NCBI GenBank assembly: GCA_949318235.1
Contig: OX439127.1
Location: 21,120,142-21,184,141 of the forward strand
Source: Ecdyonurus torrentis
Lineage: Eukaryota; Arthropoda; Insecta; Ephemeroptera; Heptageniidae
Length of the DNA stretch: 64,000 nt
Direction: 5' to 3'
Shown: piece by piece, positions 24,851 through 36,419 of the stretch
Layout: each line of letters starts with the position of its first letter
Numbering within the stretch: position 1 is the first letter of the stretch
Translations under genes and position numbers: made by a program
Notes under the pieces: model-generated
The model's input: only the letters and a program-made list of their open reading frames with translations
What the model was told of the DNA's origin: nothing
Database searches by the model: none

Positions 24851-25747
24851 ATTGTTTAAAGAAAGTCAGAGGACCGTAAGTGGGTTTGAACCTTTTTTGG
24901 CCTCTAATGAAAACGAAAGCCATTTATTATTATTACTAAAATATTTATATAGACAATAACAGAATATTTTGAATAGCAGCGATAAATATTTGCACTAAAC
25001 TTTTAATTTTGAGGCCAAAATATATATTTTAAAATTGCGGCTGAAGCCAAGCTGTTCCTAATTTAAGGTGTTTAGCTAAAAACAATAGTAAAAAAAAAAA
25101 AAAAAAAAAAAAACTGCAAAACGTAACATTAATCCACGCTCGATACTTACAATAAAACTATTAAATTAAGGATCGAGCTTGGAATAAACAAGTTCTCGAA
25201 CGGTGGAACAATTAGTCTGGCTCTTAAACGTTTTTGTTTGTTTGTTTGTTTTTTCCCAAATGGTAGTTTGCACTTTTACGCCAAACAAATTGTCAAACAA
25301 TGCAAACTTATGAGATAAAGATCAAGCTCAAATGTTTCCATTGATTTATTGATTTATTATTATTAATTTTTTTAGTGTCCATTACTGCTTCAAATTTTTC
25401 CTTTTTACGCCATTTACCCATTACTTTTTTTATTTTCACGTGGTATTTAATTAATTTGTAAATTATTAATAAATTATTTATTAATTAATTTTCCTACATT
25501 GCCTTAAAAAATATATATGTTTTCTCAAATCAGTCCGTCTCTTTCTTCTCTTACTTTGAAATTCATTTTTTGATCGACTCGACTCGTAATTATATTTTTG
25601 TTGTAACAAAAGGATTGGCGGCGCCACCTTATGACTGAAGAATTGTAAAATCAATACTTTCATTGAGTTAGTAACAAGTAGATGGCGAATGAATCACTGA
25701 AATATAAAATGAAGTGTAAAATTTTGCTTGTGCGCATAATGCATAAC
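24851..25747. other. AT-rich spacer
   Basis: Simple A-run at 25090-25112, then featureless sequence. Near 25660-25690 is part of the CAAGTAGATGGCG repeat family also seen at 26750, 34195 and 39656. Confidence 0.4.
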
Positions 25748-26131
25748 ACATGGACCGCGTATGTTTACTCATAATGCTCAAAATGCGGAAAAGGAAGTGC
25801 CGGAAAAGGAAACCACGTGACGGTTAAAGTGGAAGGTAGTTCAGACCTAGCTTGCTAATGATTGCTTATGTTTACTCAAAATACGGAAAAAGGAAGTGGC
25901 CGGAAGAGGAAACCACGTGACGGTACAAGTGGGAGAAAAGTTGGTGCCAGCAGCAAGCTTGGTCTGAGCTACCTCCCACTTTTACCATCACGTGGTTTCC
26001 TCTTCCGGCACTTCCTTTTCCGCATTTTGAGTAAGCATAAGCAATCACTGGCACCAACTTTTCTCGCACTTTTATTGTCACGTGGTTTCCTCTTTCGGCA
26101 ATTCCTTTTCCGCATTTTGAGTAAACATAAG
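25748..26131. repeat. Palindrome of four E-box/ETS-like modules
   Basis: A ~90-bp module containing GCGGAAAAGGAAGTG, CCGGAA and GGAAACCACGTGACGG occurs twice forward and twice reversed. The CACGTG centres are at 25814, 25914, 25989 and 26079. The outer strings TTTACTCAAAAT and ATTTTGAGTAA are mirrored too. Each module combines an E-box (CACGTG) with an ETS-like GGAAGTG, so it may bind transcription factors, but the arrangement also fits a MITE inverted dimer. Confidence 0.8.
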
Positions 26132-26426
26132 AGGTCATGGTTTGACGCACTTTTCAACAATCAACATGTCAAGACTAAATTTAATATAACACAGTACTTG
26201 CAATTTGTATTATACAATTTCACAACAGCCTAAATTAATTTCATTTTCTGAATCTTTATCAGCATAATGGGACACATTTTTTTCAAAACGTACTCTCAAA
26301 TATTTCATTGATAGACGTTTTTGTTTCAAATCATAAATTTAATTTCTCTCAAATCTAATTTGTCATTTTTGCATCGCACGTTGTTAAAATTCATTTTTGA
26401 TAGACTAGTGATAAAGTTTGTTTTAT

Positions 26427-26667
26427 TAGAGAACTTTATCAGAGAAGTGACGTCCCAAAAAGTTAGGCAGACCTGCAACACTCATTTCTTTAAAATTGGC
26501 AACGATGCAGACGTAATTACTATAGCGCGCTCTCTTATTGGCGCCTTGATTTGGCCACTTCTGGCCTCTGATTGGTGCTTCAAAACGCAACGTTGCCAAG
26601 TCAAAATTGTTGAGTGTTGCAGTCTGCCTAAAACATGGGGATGTGGCTTCTCTGTTAAAGTTCTCTA
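26427..26667 (+). mobile_element. 241-bp MITE, family TAGAGAACTTTA, copy 1
   Basis: Terminal inverted repeats of ~30 bp: left TAGAGAACTTTATCAGAGAA, right (reversed) TAGAGAACTTTAACAGAGAA. The interior has inverted CCAAT (GATTGG) and GCGCGCTCTC. A second copy in the opposite direction is at 39296-39570. No coding capacity. Confidence 0.85.
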
Positions 26668-26890
26668 GTTTTATAGCAACACAGAGCCCTCTTGCGACCT
26701 TACGACTCAAGACAAAATCAATAAATCAATAATCGTGTTCACCTAGCTGCAAGTAGATGGCGAATGTATAAATTTGTTGGCTTGTGTACGGTAGAGTACA
26801 GCAAACAACAATATCCGTACGTGTTGTGAAGCGCTTTAAAATCTCAAATCCATCATATTACCGATTAAAAAAGGTTATTAATATTTATAC

Positions 26891-27220
26891 ATTGGGTGCG
26901 TACCGTATTTCAATGAGAGCGCTGTGCAGTGCTGTGGCAATACGGTACGTTTTCTGCTGAGCAATTTGGATACTTTGCGTTAGCAAATACGGTACGCCCG
27001 ACCTCTGTGGAGCGCCTCACCTACTCACCACCAGAAGCCGGCAGATCTTCTCAGCATCAGCTGTTGCCCGTTCGGGTCTCTTCGGTAAACGCTGTGAAGC
27101 GCTGACTATAGAGTTATTATAGAACCTCTTATATATAACCTCTTTGGCGCTGACAGAGGTGATACGGTACGTTTTGTCAGCACTCTCAGCGCTCGCAAGT
27201 GAATACGGTACGCACACATT
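26891..27220. mobile_element. 330-bp element with five GTACCGTAT motifs
   Basis: Inverted ends: GGTGCGTACCGTATTTCA at the left, and GTGTGCGTACCGTATTC read in reverse at the right. AGCGCTG and a GTGCTG string are mirrored just inside. GTACCGTAT or its complement occurs at 26900, 26940, 26987, 27162 and 27203, so the terminal motif is also reiterated internally. This would suit multiple transposase-binding sites. A possible minus-strand exon lies inside (27029-27091). Confidence 0.7.
27029..27091 (-). CDS. Possible 21-codon exon inside a repeat element
   Basis: Minus strand: acceptor-like GCGCTTCACAG, then 63 nt open, then a good donor GTGAGTAGG. The peptide is RLPKRPERATADAEKICRLL plus V. The phases (0/0) are compatible with splicing to the exon at 19988-20095, which lies downstream on the same strand 7 kb away. 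The segment sits between inverted repeat ends, so it may be captured host sequence, an exonised repeat, or chance. Confidence 0.25.
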
Positions 27221-27722
27221 ATACAGTACAGTATATTGTACTGTAGTACAATCGGTGCAGTTGCACAGGGCCTTGCACTTACAATAATAAATAATAATAA
27301 TAATAATAAAACAAACTTAGCAAATGTGCAAAAATTACATCATGATACATGTAAAATCTAAAATCCAAATAATTACACCGGTGTAATCTTTAGGCCAAAT
27401 GTAAAAAATATGTAATAAAAATTATATATATATTTTTAACGTCAAATTTTGAAATCGAAATTGTAAAATCAGTTGCTATGATTCTTATTCCAGAATAAAC
27501 TTCAAGTTACTTTTACATAATTTTTCTAAATATGTAAAAATTCTAAACCATTTTCTAAATATGGTAATTACACTAAGTACGATAAGGTCCTACTTTATAA
27601 CTCAATTATATAAGACTATCTTTTTTTCTATAATAATCTTTCAAAACTATCCGTATTATATATTAAACAGCAAAATATCATGATTTGATTTGCTTGAATT
27701 TGACTGACTATATATATATATA

Positions 27723-28678
27723 CAGGGTTGCGCACCTAAATCCGCAGTACATTCAATTTTGATTTCCTGCCCAACCGTTTGTGCGATTTTCTTCCCATTT
27801 GGTTTTTCAGATAGCTGATGATATGTAGAACATATGCCGACCATAAAACATCAGAAATTTTTAACTGCAGTGTTTGAAATTGGTAGATGAAATTTTGGTA
27901 CAAAAAACACTCGCGCCCAAAAATAACTGACCCAGACTTTAAAATTCTGTACTTACAATAGATTATGCGTGTATAAGATTTAATCATAATTTCCTGAAGC
28001 CAAAAACTATGCTGAAAGGGCACACCTACCTTTGAATATAAACAGCATGTAAAAAAAAGGGTAGTAAGTACCCATGAAAGCGAAAAAAGCAAAAAAAAGT
28101 TAAGCAAAAAGGGCCCATAGGTATAAAGTGCCATAATTCAGGTCTAAAATTAAGTGTCAGCACCTTGCAAAATGGCTTGCATTGCAGAAGAAGACCTCAG
28201 TTAACATATTTTGTACCATTAAAGTTCATTTGACACTGATGTGTAGATGCAGAGTAAAAGGCGCTTAAGCTTGCGAAATTCGATTTTTAAAATGTCAAAA
28301 AATGACAAATCGGTAATTTTTGTTTTTATTTCGGATAATATAACTTCCTTCCAAAACGCAAAGGTCACTAACTGGGATAGCAGATGGCTTGCTTATAAAC
28401 ACGCGGAAGTCCCCAGGTGAGCTACGACCCAATTTTCGCGATAGTTTCCACGTCCTGGCCGTAGTTAAAAATGACTTTCCGGCGTGAGAATTTTCGTTAC
28501 TGAAACTGAAACTTCATCTACCAATTTCAATCACTTCACTTAAAATTTTCTGATGTTTTATGGTTGGCATATGTTCTACATATCATCAGCTTTCTGAAAA
28601 ACCAAATGGGAAAAAAATCGCACAAACGGTTGGGCAGGAAATCAAAATTGAAAGTACTGCGGATTTAGGTGCGCAACC

Positions 28679-28681
<3 letters not shown>
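27723..28681. mobile_element. 959-bp TA-flanked element with ~190-bp inverted repeats
   Basis: Begins CAGGGTTGCGCACCTAAATC after TA and ends with the reverse complement followed by TA. Inverted arms run about 190 bp each (27723-27910, 28495-28681). The interior has no transposase motif; the 132-codon minus frame at 27736-28134 has no family features. A TA target and CAGGG ends suggest a Tc1/mariner-like non-autonomous element. Confidence 0.85.
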
Positions 28682-28769
<88 letters not shown>

Positions 28770-28793
28770 GATATATATATGTATGTATGTATG

Positions 28794-28866
<73 letters not shown>
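28682..28866. repeat. (TA)n microsatellite with GTAT interruption
   Basis: About 185 bp of alternating TA with a short GTATGTATGTATG block near 28782-28800. It abuts the right end of the CAGGG element. The poly-Ile/Tyr open frames across it are artefacts. Confidence 0.97.
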
Positions 28867-28873
<7 letters not shown>

Positions 28874-29885
28874 TATATGAATAATAATAGAGATGATACA
28901 ATATATCAACTCCCCATTAAATGAAAACATAATAATGAAATACATTTAACATCCTAGATATGAATTTGCTTTTTATTTCTTGCTTCATAAGTTTAATTTT
29001 AAGTCTTAATTTAAATGTATTTTTAATGTGGTATTTATATCTGTATGTATTAATTTTTACATGAATACGCATTTTCTAACATAAATAAATAAATACACGT
29101 GCGTGCGTATAGCCGTATATATGTGTTCGTATTATATATGTAAAAGTCGCAAGGCTTGCACTGGCATTGACGCTGTGGGTCTGTTACGATATTAGAAGTA
29201 GATGGTGATTTTAATTATCTCTCAAAACATAATTTCAATAACATTAAGAAAATGTTTTCAGGAATCTTAAAATTCTAAACTTACAGTATAATAAAAAAGC
29301 ATAAAAAAAATTCCTTTTGTAAAATAATGTTTCTGGAAAAAAAAAACTAATAATAATAAAAAATCTTTTTGCTTTACTTTAATATTTGTATTGTCAATTC
29401 AATTTTTCAATTCATTTTACACATCACAATAATTTGTATTTCATGTACTCTGGAATAATTGAAATACAAACCTAAATAAAACAAAATCATCGACGATAGT
29501 GCATAAATTTATTTCAAATAAATTATATCATGAGATAGTTATTCCAGTTATTATATGAGTTGAGAATATAGTTGCAAATAATACTCCGATCATAATACGT
29601 CGGCATAATTAAATAATTATTAGTCGAGACGAACATCACACATGAACCGAAATCGGACGTTATAGTGATTTTTAAATGAAGTGGACATAGAAGAGCACCG
29701 AAGTCTGTAGATATAAATGTAAAACTACTATTTATATATGTATGAATGTGGCAGTAATACCACAAACGTCCAAGTAAAGAATAAGATATTGTTTTTCAAT
29801 ACAACGATCTTGTGTAATCATATACGTATATGATTTACAAGCATAAGCAAAACTTACATTTTAATTATTATTTACATGACTCGTG
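28867..29885. other. AT-rich spacer
   Basis: No exon, promoter or repeat structure recognised. A short CpG-bearing ACGTGCGTGCGTATAGCCG stretch lies near 29096. Confidence 0.4.
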
Positions 29886-30057
29886 AATTTGACGCGCGTC
29901 GACGCTCGTCGGCCGATAAACAAAGTTGGGACAATTTAAATAAATGAAGCCGTTCATATGTAATTTTCAAACTCAATGTGAACGGCTTTATTTGTTTACA
30001 TTGTTTCAACTATTGTTTATTCGTTGACGGTTGACGCACGTCGACGCGCGTCAAATT
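29886..30057. mobile_element. 172-bp palindromic MITE with CG-rich ends
   Basis: AATTTGACGCGCGTCGACG at the left is mirrored by CGTCGACGCGCGTCAAATT at the right. The inner arms also pair (AATAAATGAAGCCGTTCA with TGAACGGCTTTATTTG). Nearly the whole element forms a hairpin. The ends are strikingly CpG-rich in an AT-rich background. Confidence 0.85.
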
Positions 30058-30228
30058 TACGCGTCCTGTTAATAATACTTTCCTCTGTAAGACAATTATT
30101 TTGATAAAGCCATTAGTCTTTTAGAATATTGAATATTTTATGAAATATACACTATTAAAAATATTGTACCAAACATTTACAGAGTATGGAGGAAAAAAAT
30201 GTCATATTTCTAACTGATTATTGCATAT

Positions 30229-30452
30229 GGACAGAATAAACAGAATAAACTACGTAATTTTATGCTGCATCTACAGTATAGTCATATCATACATCTAGGA
30301 ACAGCATAAATATAGTTGTGCTATGCAACATAATCTTTACTATTATAATATAGTTATTATTTATTATGCTGTATATCATTAAAAAGTTGTAATGCATATA
30401 ACAATGTTGTTGAAAATGGACCAGCATAAGTATTGCATATTTATTTTTGTCC
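30229..30452. mobile_element. MITE rich in AGCATAA/TTATGCT, with GGACA ends
   Basis: The left end GGACAGAATAAA matches the right end TTTATTTTTGTCC in reverse. The interior holds many copies of GCATAA/TTATGC. It is the best-delimited member of the family listed at 19051. Confidence 0.55.
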
Positions 30453-30720
30453 GTGTGATATATTACAAGAAACACAAAACCAAAGCATTTTCTATTTCAA
30501 ATAAACTAACTTGCCAGTTACTTCAAGTGTAAAACGTACAAGAAAATATATAAAATTTGGATATATCAATCGAATAACAAAAGAAGAAAGAGAGCTATGA
30601 GACAAAGTTGATACTGTCAAAATCCATTTAAAAACTTAATTTGAAATTTTTAGGATTGGAGGTCAGCATGCAATTTTTTTTTTTTATTATTTATTTATTA
30701 TTTTGTTGTTGTTGTTCGTA

Positions 30721-33700
30721 CATATATTCAGTGGCGTATCTACCGAGGGGGATGAGTGGGAGGTTCCCCCGGGCCCTCAGCCTGGGGGGGCCCGCGGGCA
30801 GGCAAAGAAAAAAAAAAGAAAAAAAAGAAGAAAAAGGAAAAAAAAAAAAAAAAAAAAAAAAAGAAGAAGGAAAAGGAAAAGTACTTGCTCTTTACAAAGA
30901 TGATAAATCTTTATCTTTACTCATTACTTTTTCTTTTTATATAATAGTCTTTACACTATCAGTTGTCTAAGTTTGAGTCATTTTAATATTGTTATATAGA
31001 GCTTAACCTTATTGATCGCATGATCCAGAAAAATTAAAAAAATTCTCAATTAATTTGATTACAAAGAAATGAAAGAAGCTTCCTTTTATACCAATGGTGC
31101 ACCAATTACTGGATACTTGGACAAGAACCAATTTTCCGGACAGGTCGTTGGTTTAATTTCGCGAATTATGCAATTTTAAGCATTTTTAGAGGGTGTCCGA
31201 AAATAGGTCCTCAAAATTTCCCATAAGATAAATTCATATTGATTAATATGATTATATTATTCTGATTTTAACCCAACTGGGCCCTTATGCTTCTTCTACC
31301 TGCATATAATTATTATAGAGAGCGGAGAAATAGGTGTTTTTTTCGGCAAAATAGTTGTTGTTTTTTTGGACAAAATAGTTGATAAAATAGTTGATTTTCT
31401 AGAAATAGGTGATTTAATTAATAGTTGATTTTAATTTTATTACATTTAAAAAAAACTTTTTTTGCGTATTTTTTATTTTATATTACTTTTTTGCCCTTAC
31501 AAATCAAGAGGCTAAGCACAAAAATCAGCCAAGAGCACTGTCACCATGGCAGCCTTGATTTTCAAAGTAGTGGCACACCAAGTAGATTTCCAAATTTTCA
31601 TTAGTGAAATTACGTACATACGTCGATCGCTTTTAATTTATTTTTGTAAATAGAAAATTATCTCTCAACATCACAGGAGGTAATCTGAGCAGTGTCGGAC
31701 TAGCCTTTAAAATTAGCCAAGAATACCTGATGGAGCCCTCCTCGTCGTCAGGGGCCCTTGTTGTTTAAAAAAAAAAGAGAGAGAGAGAAAAAAGAGAAAT
31801 AAGAAAGAAAAAAAACTTTAAAAAAAACTAGTCTTTAACTCTGACAGTGTCTCTTTCTGTGCTGAATATTATTTTTTCGCCCTTTTAATTAATTTTATTT
31901 ATATTGATTAATTATAGAAATTAAATATGTAACAACACGTAATTTTAAGAAAAAAATAGGTATAATGTCAGTTTCACTAAACTATATACATAAAAATTAT
32001 TTTGTTAAATAATATACAATTTTTTGTCTTTGTATTATGCTAACTAACAAGTAACACAGGGTTTCTTTCCGAAAGATGGACAGTGCATCGGGGGGTTTGG
32101 GAAGCCAGGGCACCCTAAAACCTGTTGGTGTAAAATTATTTAGTCACCTTCCTTTGAGTATTTAGTAGGATTTTTTTTTATTATTTTTTTATTACGCAGT
32201 TCCCAGGAATCGTTAATATTTTTAATGCCGTTGATTTTTTAATAATTTTTATAATTAAACCTTTTTTTAATTAAAGTACAGAAAGTATATCTGATTCACA
32301 TAAGTGGTCAGTATATGAAGGGCTATAACTTCTTATAATTACACGCGTAATTGTTATTTATGGAGATTTAATTTTTTTTTAAATTTCCTTAGAAATGTAC
32401 ACGTTTCCAATGAATCGTAAACAAAAGATGAAAATAGTTGACAAATAGGTGAAAAATGTTGAAATAGTTGTTTTTTATGAAATAGGTGAAAATAGGTGAT
32501 TTTTAGATGGGGTCAAAAGTTTACAATTCAATGGATCGATGGAGATCTGGTATAATAATTAAAATAGCACCCATAACGCAAATAGTTGAAAAGCTATTTC
32601 TGCGCTCTCTAATAATTATGTTTCATCTTCAACATATTTAATAGAGACAATTATCAAGTATTACTTCATCCTCTTTAGTATTTAACGCTAAATTGGTGCA
32701 TTTTGATTATATCCATTGCTATGCATTTTTTAAATTCTTAAATCAAAATTTTGATGCAAAATGAATACAGAATATAACAATAGTCTTACCACAGGGTGGT
32801 ACAGAATTAAATAAAATACTTCAACCTAATGAAGGTATTACAATGTTCTATCATACAATTCTATTCATTTTGAGCCTAATTGAAAATTTCCTGTGGTAAC
32901 TTCTCATTCAAATTCAAAATATCTTTATTAATTTCTTTCATCCTACAGTCAAAATACACAAGTATATGCATACAAGCTTAGAAATGATAGTCAAAGTTTA
33001 CCAAACAAGAATAATAAAATCAAAATAACATATACCTATAAGCAATTATATGTGTCATACAAAATTGAGGAAAATAAAATAAAAACATCGAATATGGGAT
33101 ACTATTATTGGTGCAACATAAACTCACTAACTGAGTAGTATTGTTTGTTAAGAAGAAAAGTTTTTAAGTAATTATTTTTTTAAATTGAACATGGTTATTT
33201 ATTTGTCTCAAATAAGTACGCAATTTACTATATATCTGCAGGCAGCTACAAAATGGACCTCTGTTTTACATTTCTGTTATTTTATTAAGTATACTTTTAA
33301 TATTACTTTGTATATTTCTTGTCTTATGATTGTGCTGAATTTCATGTTTAGTAAATACTTCAAGATTTAATTTAACTTTCATAGCACCTTCCAATATATA
33401 CACACAAGAAACAGTAAGGATCTAAAGCTGGCACCAAAAATTATTCTTTTTTATTATTATTATTATTTTTTTTAAGGCTGAAAACTCTAATTGCTTTGGT
33501 GGAATTTCCCCAGCAAATTATACCATATTTTATGTGACAATGAAATATATGACATTTTTTTTATGAAAAAATGTATGTATTTTTTTTTTTTTTACTAAAG
33601 TAGTCATCCTTGCTTTTTTTCGCACACTGATAAAAAGAGAGGAGCAAAATACAGTATAAAGAAAAGCTGTGTATTTTTGAAATAAGTTTTGCTTAAAATA

Positions 33701-33860
33701 AGGCTCTTTTCATTAATCAAACTATAACTAAAAATAGTCACGTGGTTCAAAAAATTTCGCGCCTGCGGCGGGCTAGCGCGCTTCGCGCGTTTGGTTTTGG
33801 GGGCCCGGTCCCTTTTCTTCCCCCGGGCCCAAAATTCGTAGCTCCGCCACTGCATATATT
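30721..33860. mobile_element. hAT-like element (3.1 kb) with 8-bp target duplication
   Basis: CATATATT occurs immediately left of CAGTGGCGTATCTACCGAG (30721-30728) and immediately right of the matching end CTACGAATTT…CTCCGCCACTG (33853-33860). Eight-base duplications and CAGTGGCG-type ends are characteristic of hAT transposons. Both subterminal regions are GC-rich (GGGCCC tracts), in contrast to the AT-rich interior. No transposase frame remains, and a second element is nested inside (31314-32611). A reversed non-LTR 3' tail fragment lies at about 32905-32960 (AATAAAG then TTTGAATTTGAATG when reversed). Confidence 0.75.
31314..32611. mobile_element. Nested hAT-like element with AATAG[GT]TG repeats
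   Basis: Inverted ends TAGAGAGCGGAGAAATAG and, reversed, TAGAGAGCGCAGAAATAG match at 17 of 18 positions. ATAATTAT flanks it on both sides (31306-31313, 32612-32619), though the left end needs a 2-base slip to align. About a dozen copies of AATAGGTG/AATAGTTG cluster just inside both ends (31328-31430 and 32433-32588), all in the same orientation. A string CAGTGTCGGACTAGCC at 31690 resembles another hAT-type end, but its partner is not found. Confidence 0.65.
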
Positions 33861-34122
33861 ATTTAAGATTTAATATGATTTACACCCGCAAGCATGTTTT
33901 GACAAAACTTTAATCGTGCCACTTTGAAACGTTAGTCAGATCGATGTAGGTTTTAAAAAACATCATCTTGCAAAACCAATATTTAGTAATTTAACATTGC
34001 TTTCATAAACTTTAATTTTTGTACTATACATTTGTTTATTTCTTTGATTTATCTCTTAAAAAAATTCATATTTAAGATGGAAATGCCGAACCTTTTAGTT
34101 CAGCCTTTTATACCTAGAGAGA
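33861..34122. other. AT-rich spacer
   Basis: Nothing recognisable. Confidence 0.4.
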
Positions 34123-34290
34123 GCCACCTCTCAGTTTGATTGCAAATCGAAAAGTATGCGATCAATAATTTACGTCCAGAAGTTACAAGTAGATGGCGAA
34201 CGAATCTCTTTGATACAAACAAAATAATATTTGACTTGAGATGATGATGAGCTCTACAACAACAAATCCACGTGGTTTGATATCACGTGA
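34123..34290 (+). repeat. GCCATCT…AGATGGC repeat family, copy
   Basis: Starts GCCACCTCTCAGTTTGAT, continues with ACAAGTAGATGGCGAACGAA and ends near CCACGTGGTTTGAT. A related copy is at 39591-39750, with partial copies near 23428, 25660 and 26740. The short outer strings GCCATCT and AGATGGC are mutually inverted, suggesting a MITE. Confidence 0.6.
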
Positions 34291-34389
34291 TGTAAGCAAA
34301 TGTCACAAATGTTCACCCTTTAGTAAGCCTATCATAATTGAAAGTGAACGTAAATATAAAATAAAAATCACAGCAACCCTCTTCCGATC

Positions 34390-34392
<3 letters not shown>

Positions 34393-34446
<54 letters not shown>
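34393..34446 (+). repeat. (TC)n microsatellite
   Basis: About 54 bp of uninterrupted TC dinucleotides. Confidence 0.97.
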
Positions 34447-34450
<4 letters not shown>

Positions 34451-36019
34451 AATGGAGTTTTTGCAGATTTTTAGACACTTGAACGATTTTTTTTTCTTTG
34501 TACATCCTAATGATAATATCTGACTGTAAAGTTATAAATATGTATGCTTAAGAATTGTAATATAGCTGCGGTATAATTTTAATCACCTCGCAACTTGATT
34601 TAAATAATAGTAAAAAATTTCATTTGTGGCTCTTAATAAAATGGTAAATATTAAATATAACTATTTATAAAATGAGAGATATTAGTTCTACCGCTTTATA
34701 TACTGTATTATATTTTTTAAATATGTAATTTGAATTAATCTTATGCACTTTGTGCAGTCATAATAGTTCCAAATAAAAAAACTTTATTTATTTAAATTTG
34801 TATTCAGATCAAAGAAATACGGATTAAAAATCCTGATAAATGGGTAAAAGTATACGAACTTGTTCCGAGCTGATTTTTGTAGCTCTTTACCCCATAAAGT
34901 GATTTTACTTTATTAATTTTTCGATCCTGAATTTTTGGATCCATTTACAAGCAGTAATGCAGTGCAGATTCGAATAAAATCCAGGTTGCTCGGTCTTGAT
35001 AAGTTCTTCTCTGTAATCCGCATAATCTGTATAGATTGTTGGCAGTGCACCACAAAAAGTAATATTAATTTGATTTGGTAGTATAATCATTGTTATATTA
35101 CGCGTTTTTAAATTTGATTTTATAAATTGATAATTGGTAGATTAGATGTATTTCTTATTTACTCTGAAAAGATTTAATTAAAAGCCAACAATAAAACACT
35201 ACTATCGACAATTATTATTCCACTGAAAAATATTGGTATTGCATCACGGAAAGTTCAAATAACATAATTTATTATGCTCTAAATGACATTATACGATAAA
35301 TGATTCTAAATTAGAACAAAATAAATAATAATGCGGTACAATATAATATATATGCCATTAAACATAGCATATAGCATAGATCATTATACTGCAGTAAACA
35401 AATAGTACTGAAAATGAGCTGCAGCCATAGTATTATGATATAATAAAGAATATAATACATAACTCTATAACATATGGAGAGAATGTCACCGTTTTTTTCT
35501 CATCATTTTAAGGTTGTTTCTGTCACAGGATTATGGTATTATGTTATTGCATAACATTATTGGCTATAATTCACTAATATGCAATACAATTAGCTCAACT
35601 ATTGACTACCAGTTTTAATTTATTTATTGAATGTCGGAATAGGAGACAATTTAATAGAATAAATGTAAAAATATATTTCAGTGGGTTTGATATTTAACGA
35701 TTATTTTGTAATATAAAGTTAAATTACAAAAAGCATAATGCTTCAGACTTCACACGAATAGGCATACACAAAAATATGTCAGGTGTCAGAGTAAAATTTA
35801 GAATCAATTTGTATTTACAATATACCATAATATATTCAAAGTTTTTAAAAAGTAATAAAAAATTAATGAATAATAGCAACAAATTAATATAAAATGCAAA
35901 ATAATAATAAAAACTTAAGTTTATTGATGAGAGTAGTAAACAGAATTAAAAATTAAACGCATATCCATGTACACTTCTCCCAATACTAGTTCGAGCGGAT
36001 ACAGTATAATTAACTATGT
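34447..36019. other. AT-rich region without a gene
   Basis: No exon recognised. The segment near 35225-35560 has many GCATAA/TTATGC strings like the family at 30229, without clear ends. Confidence 0.4.
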
Positions 36020-36125
36020 AACGTCAACTGTGATTGGCTAGTAGGTTTATAACACGCTCTCTGAATGGTTTAGCACCGCGGATACAGCTTTTGGCGGGAA
36101 CGACCTTGTTTTGGCCAGAGTGTAT
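36020..36125. promoter_or_regulatory. Promoter-like cluster: inverted CCAAT and E2F site
   Basis: GATTGGC (36032-36038) is followed 50 bp later by ACCGCGG and TTTTGGCGGGAA (36089-36100), a textbook E2F consensus. The short region is GC-rich relative to its surroundings. No start codon or exon is identifiable on either side. Confidence 0.3.
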
Positions 36126-36419
36126 GTATACAGTACATAAGTTTTTATGCACCTTATGAGGTCACAAGGTCGATCAAATTCTGGACCCGAGGTGAAAATT
36201 TTACTTAGACCCTATTAGGATTAGACTACCGTTTCAATTCAGTTTTTGGGGAATAAGGGGGGCCCTATACTGCATATGTTTTATTTTTTTTTTTCTAAAA
36301 ATATTATAATACGTATAATGCTTGGTAAAGACTATCTCGAGATTCCTTTGTTTAGGTAGTAACGTAGTAAAGTATGTGTTTACTTTGGGTTGACACTTGC
36401 TAATGCTACTAAATTACAC

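Noticed and set aside
28560..28945. Poly-Ile/Tyr open frames over (TA)n (also 59473-59812)
   Set aside because: TA repeats have no stop codon in the TAT/ATA reading; these are microsatellite artefacts.
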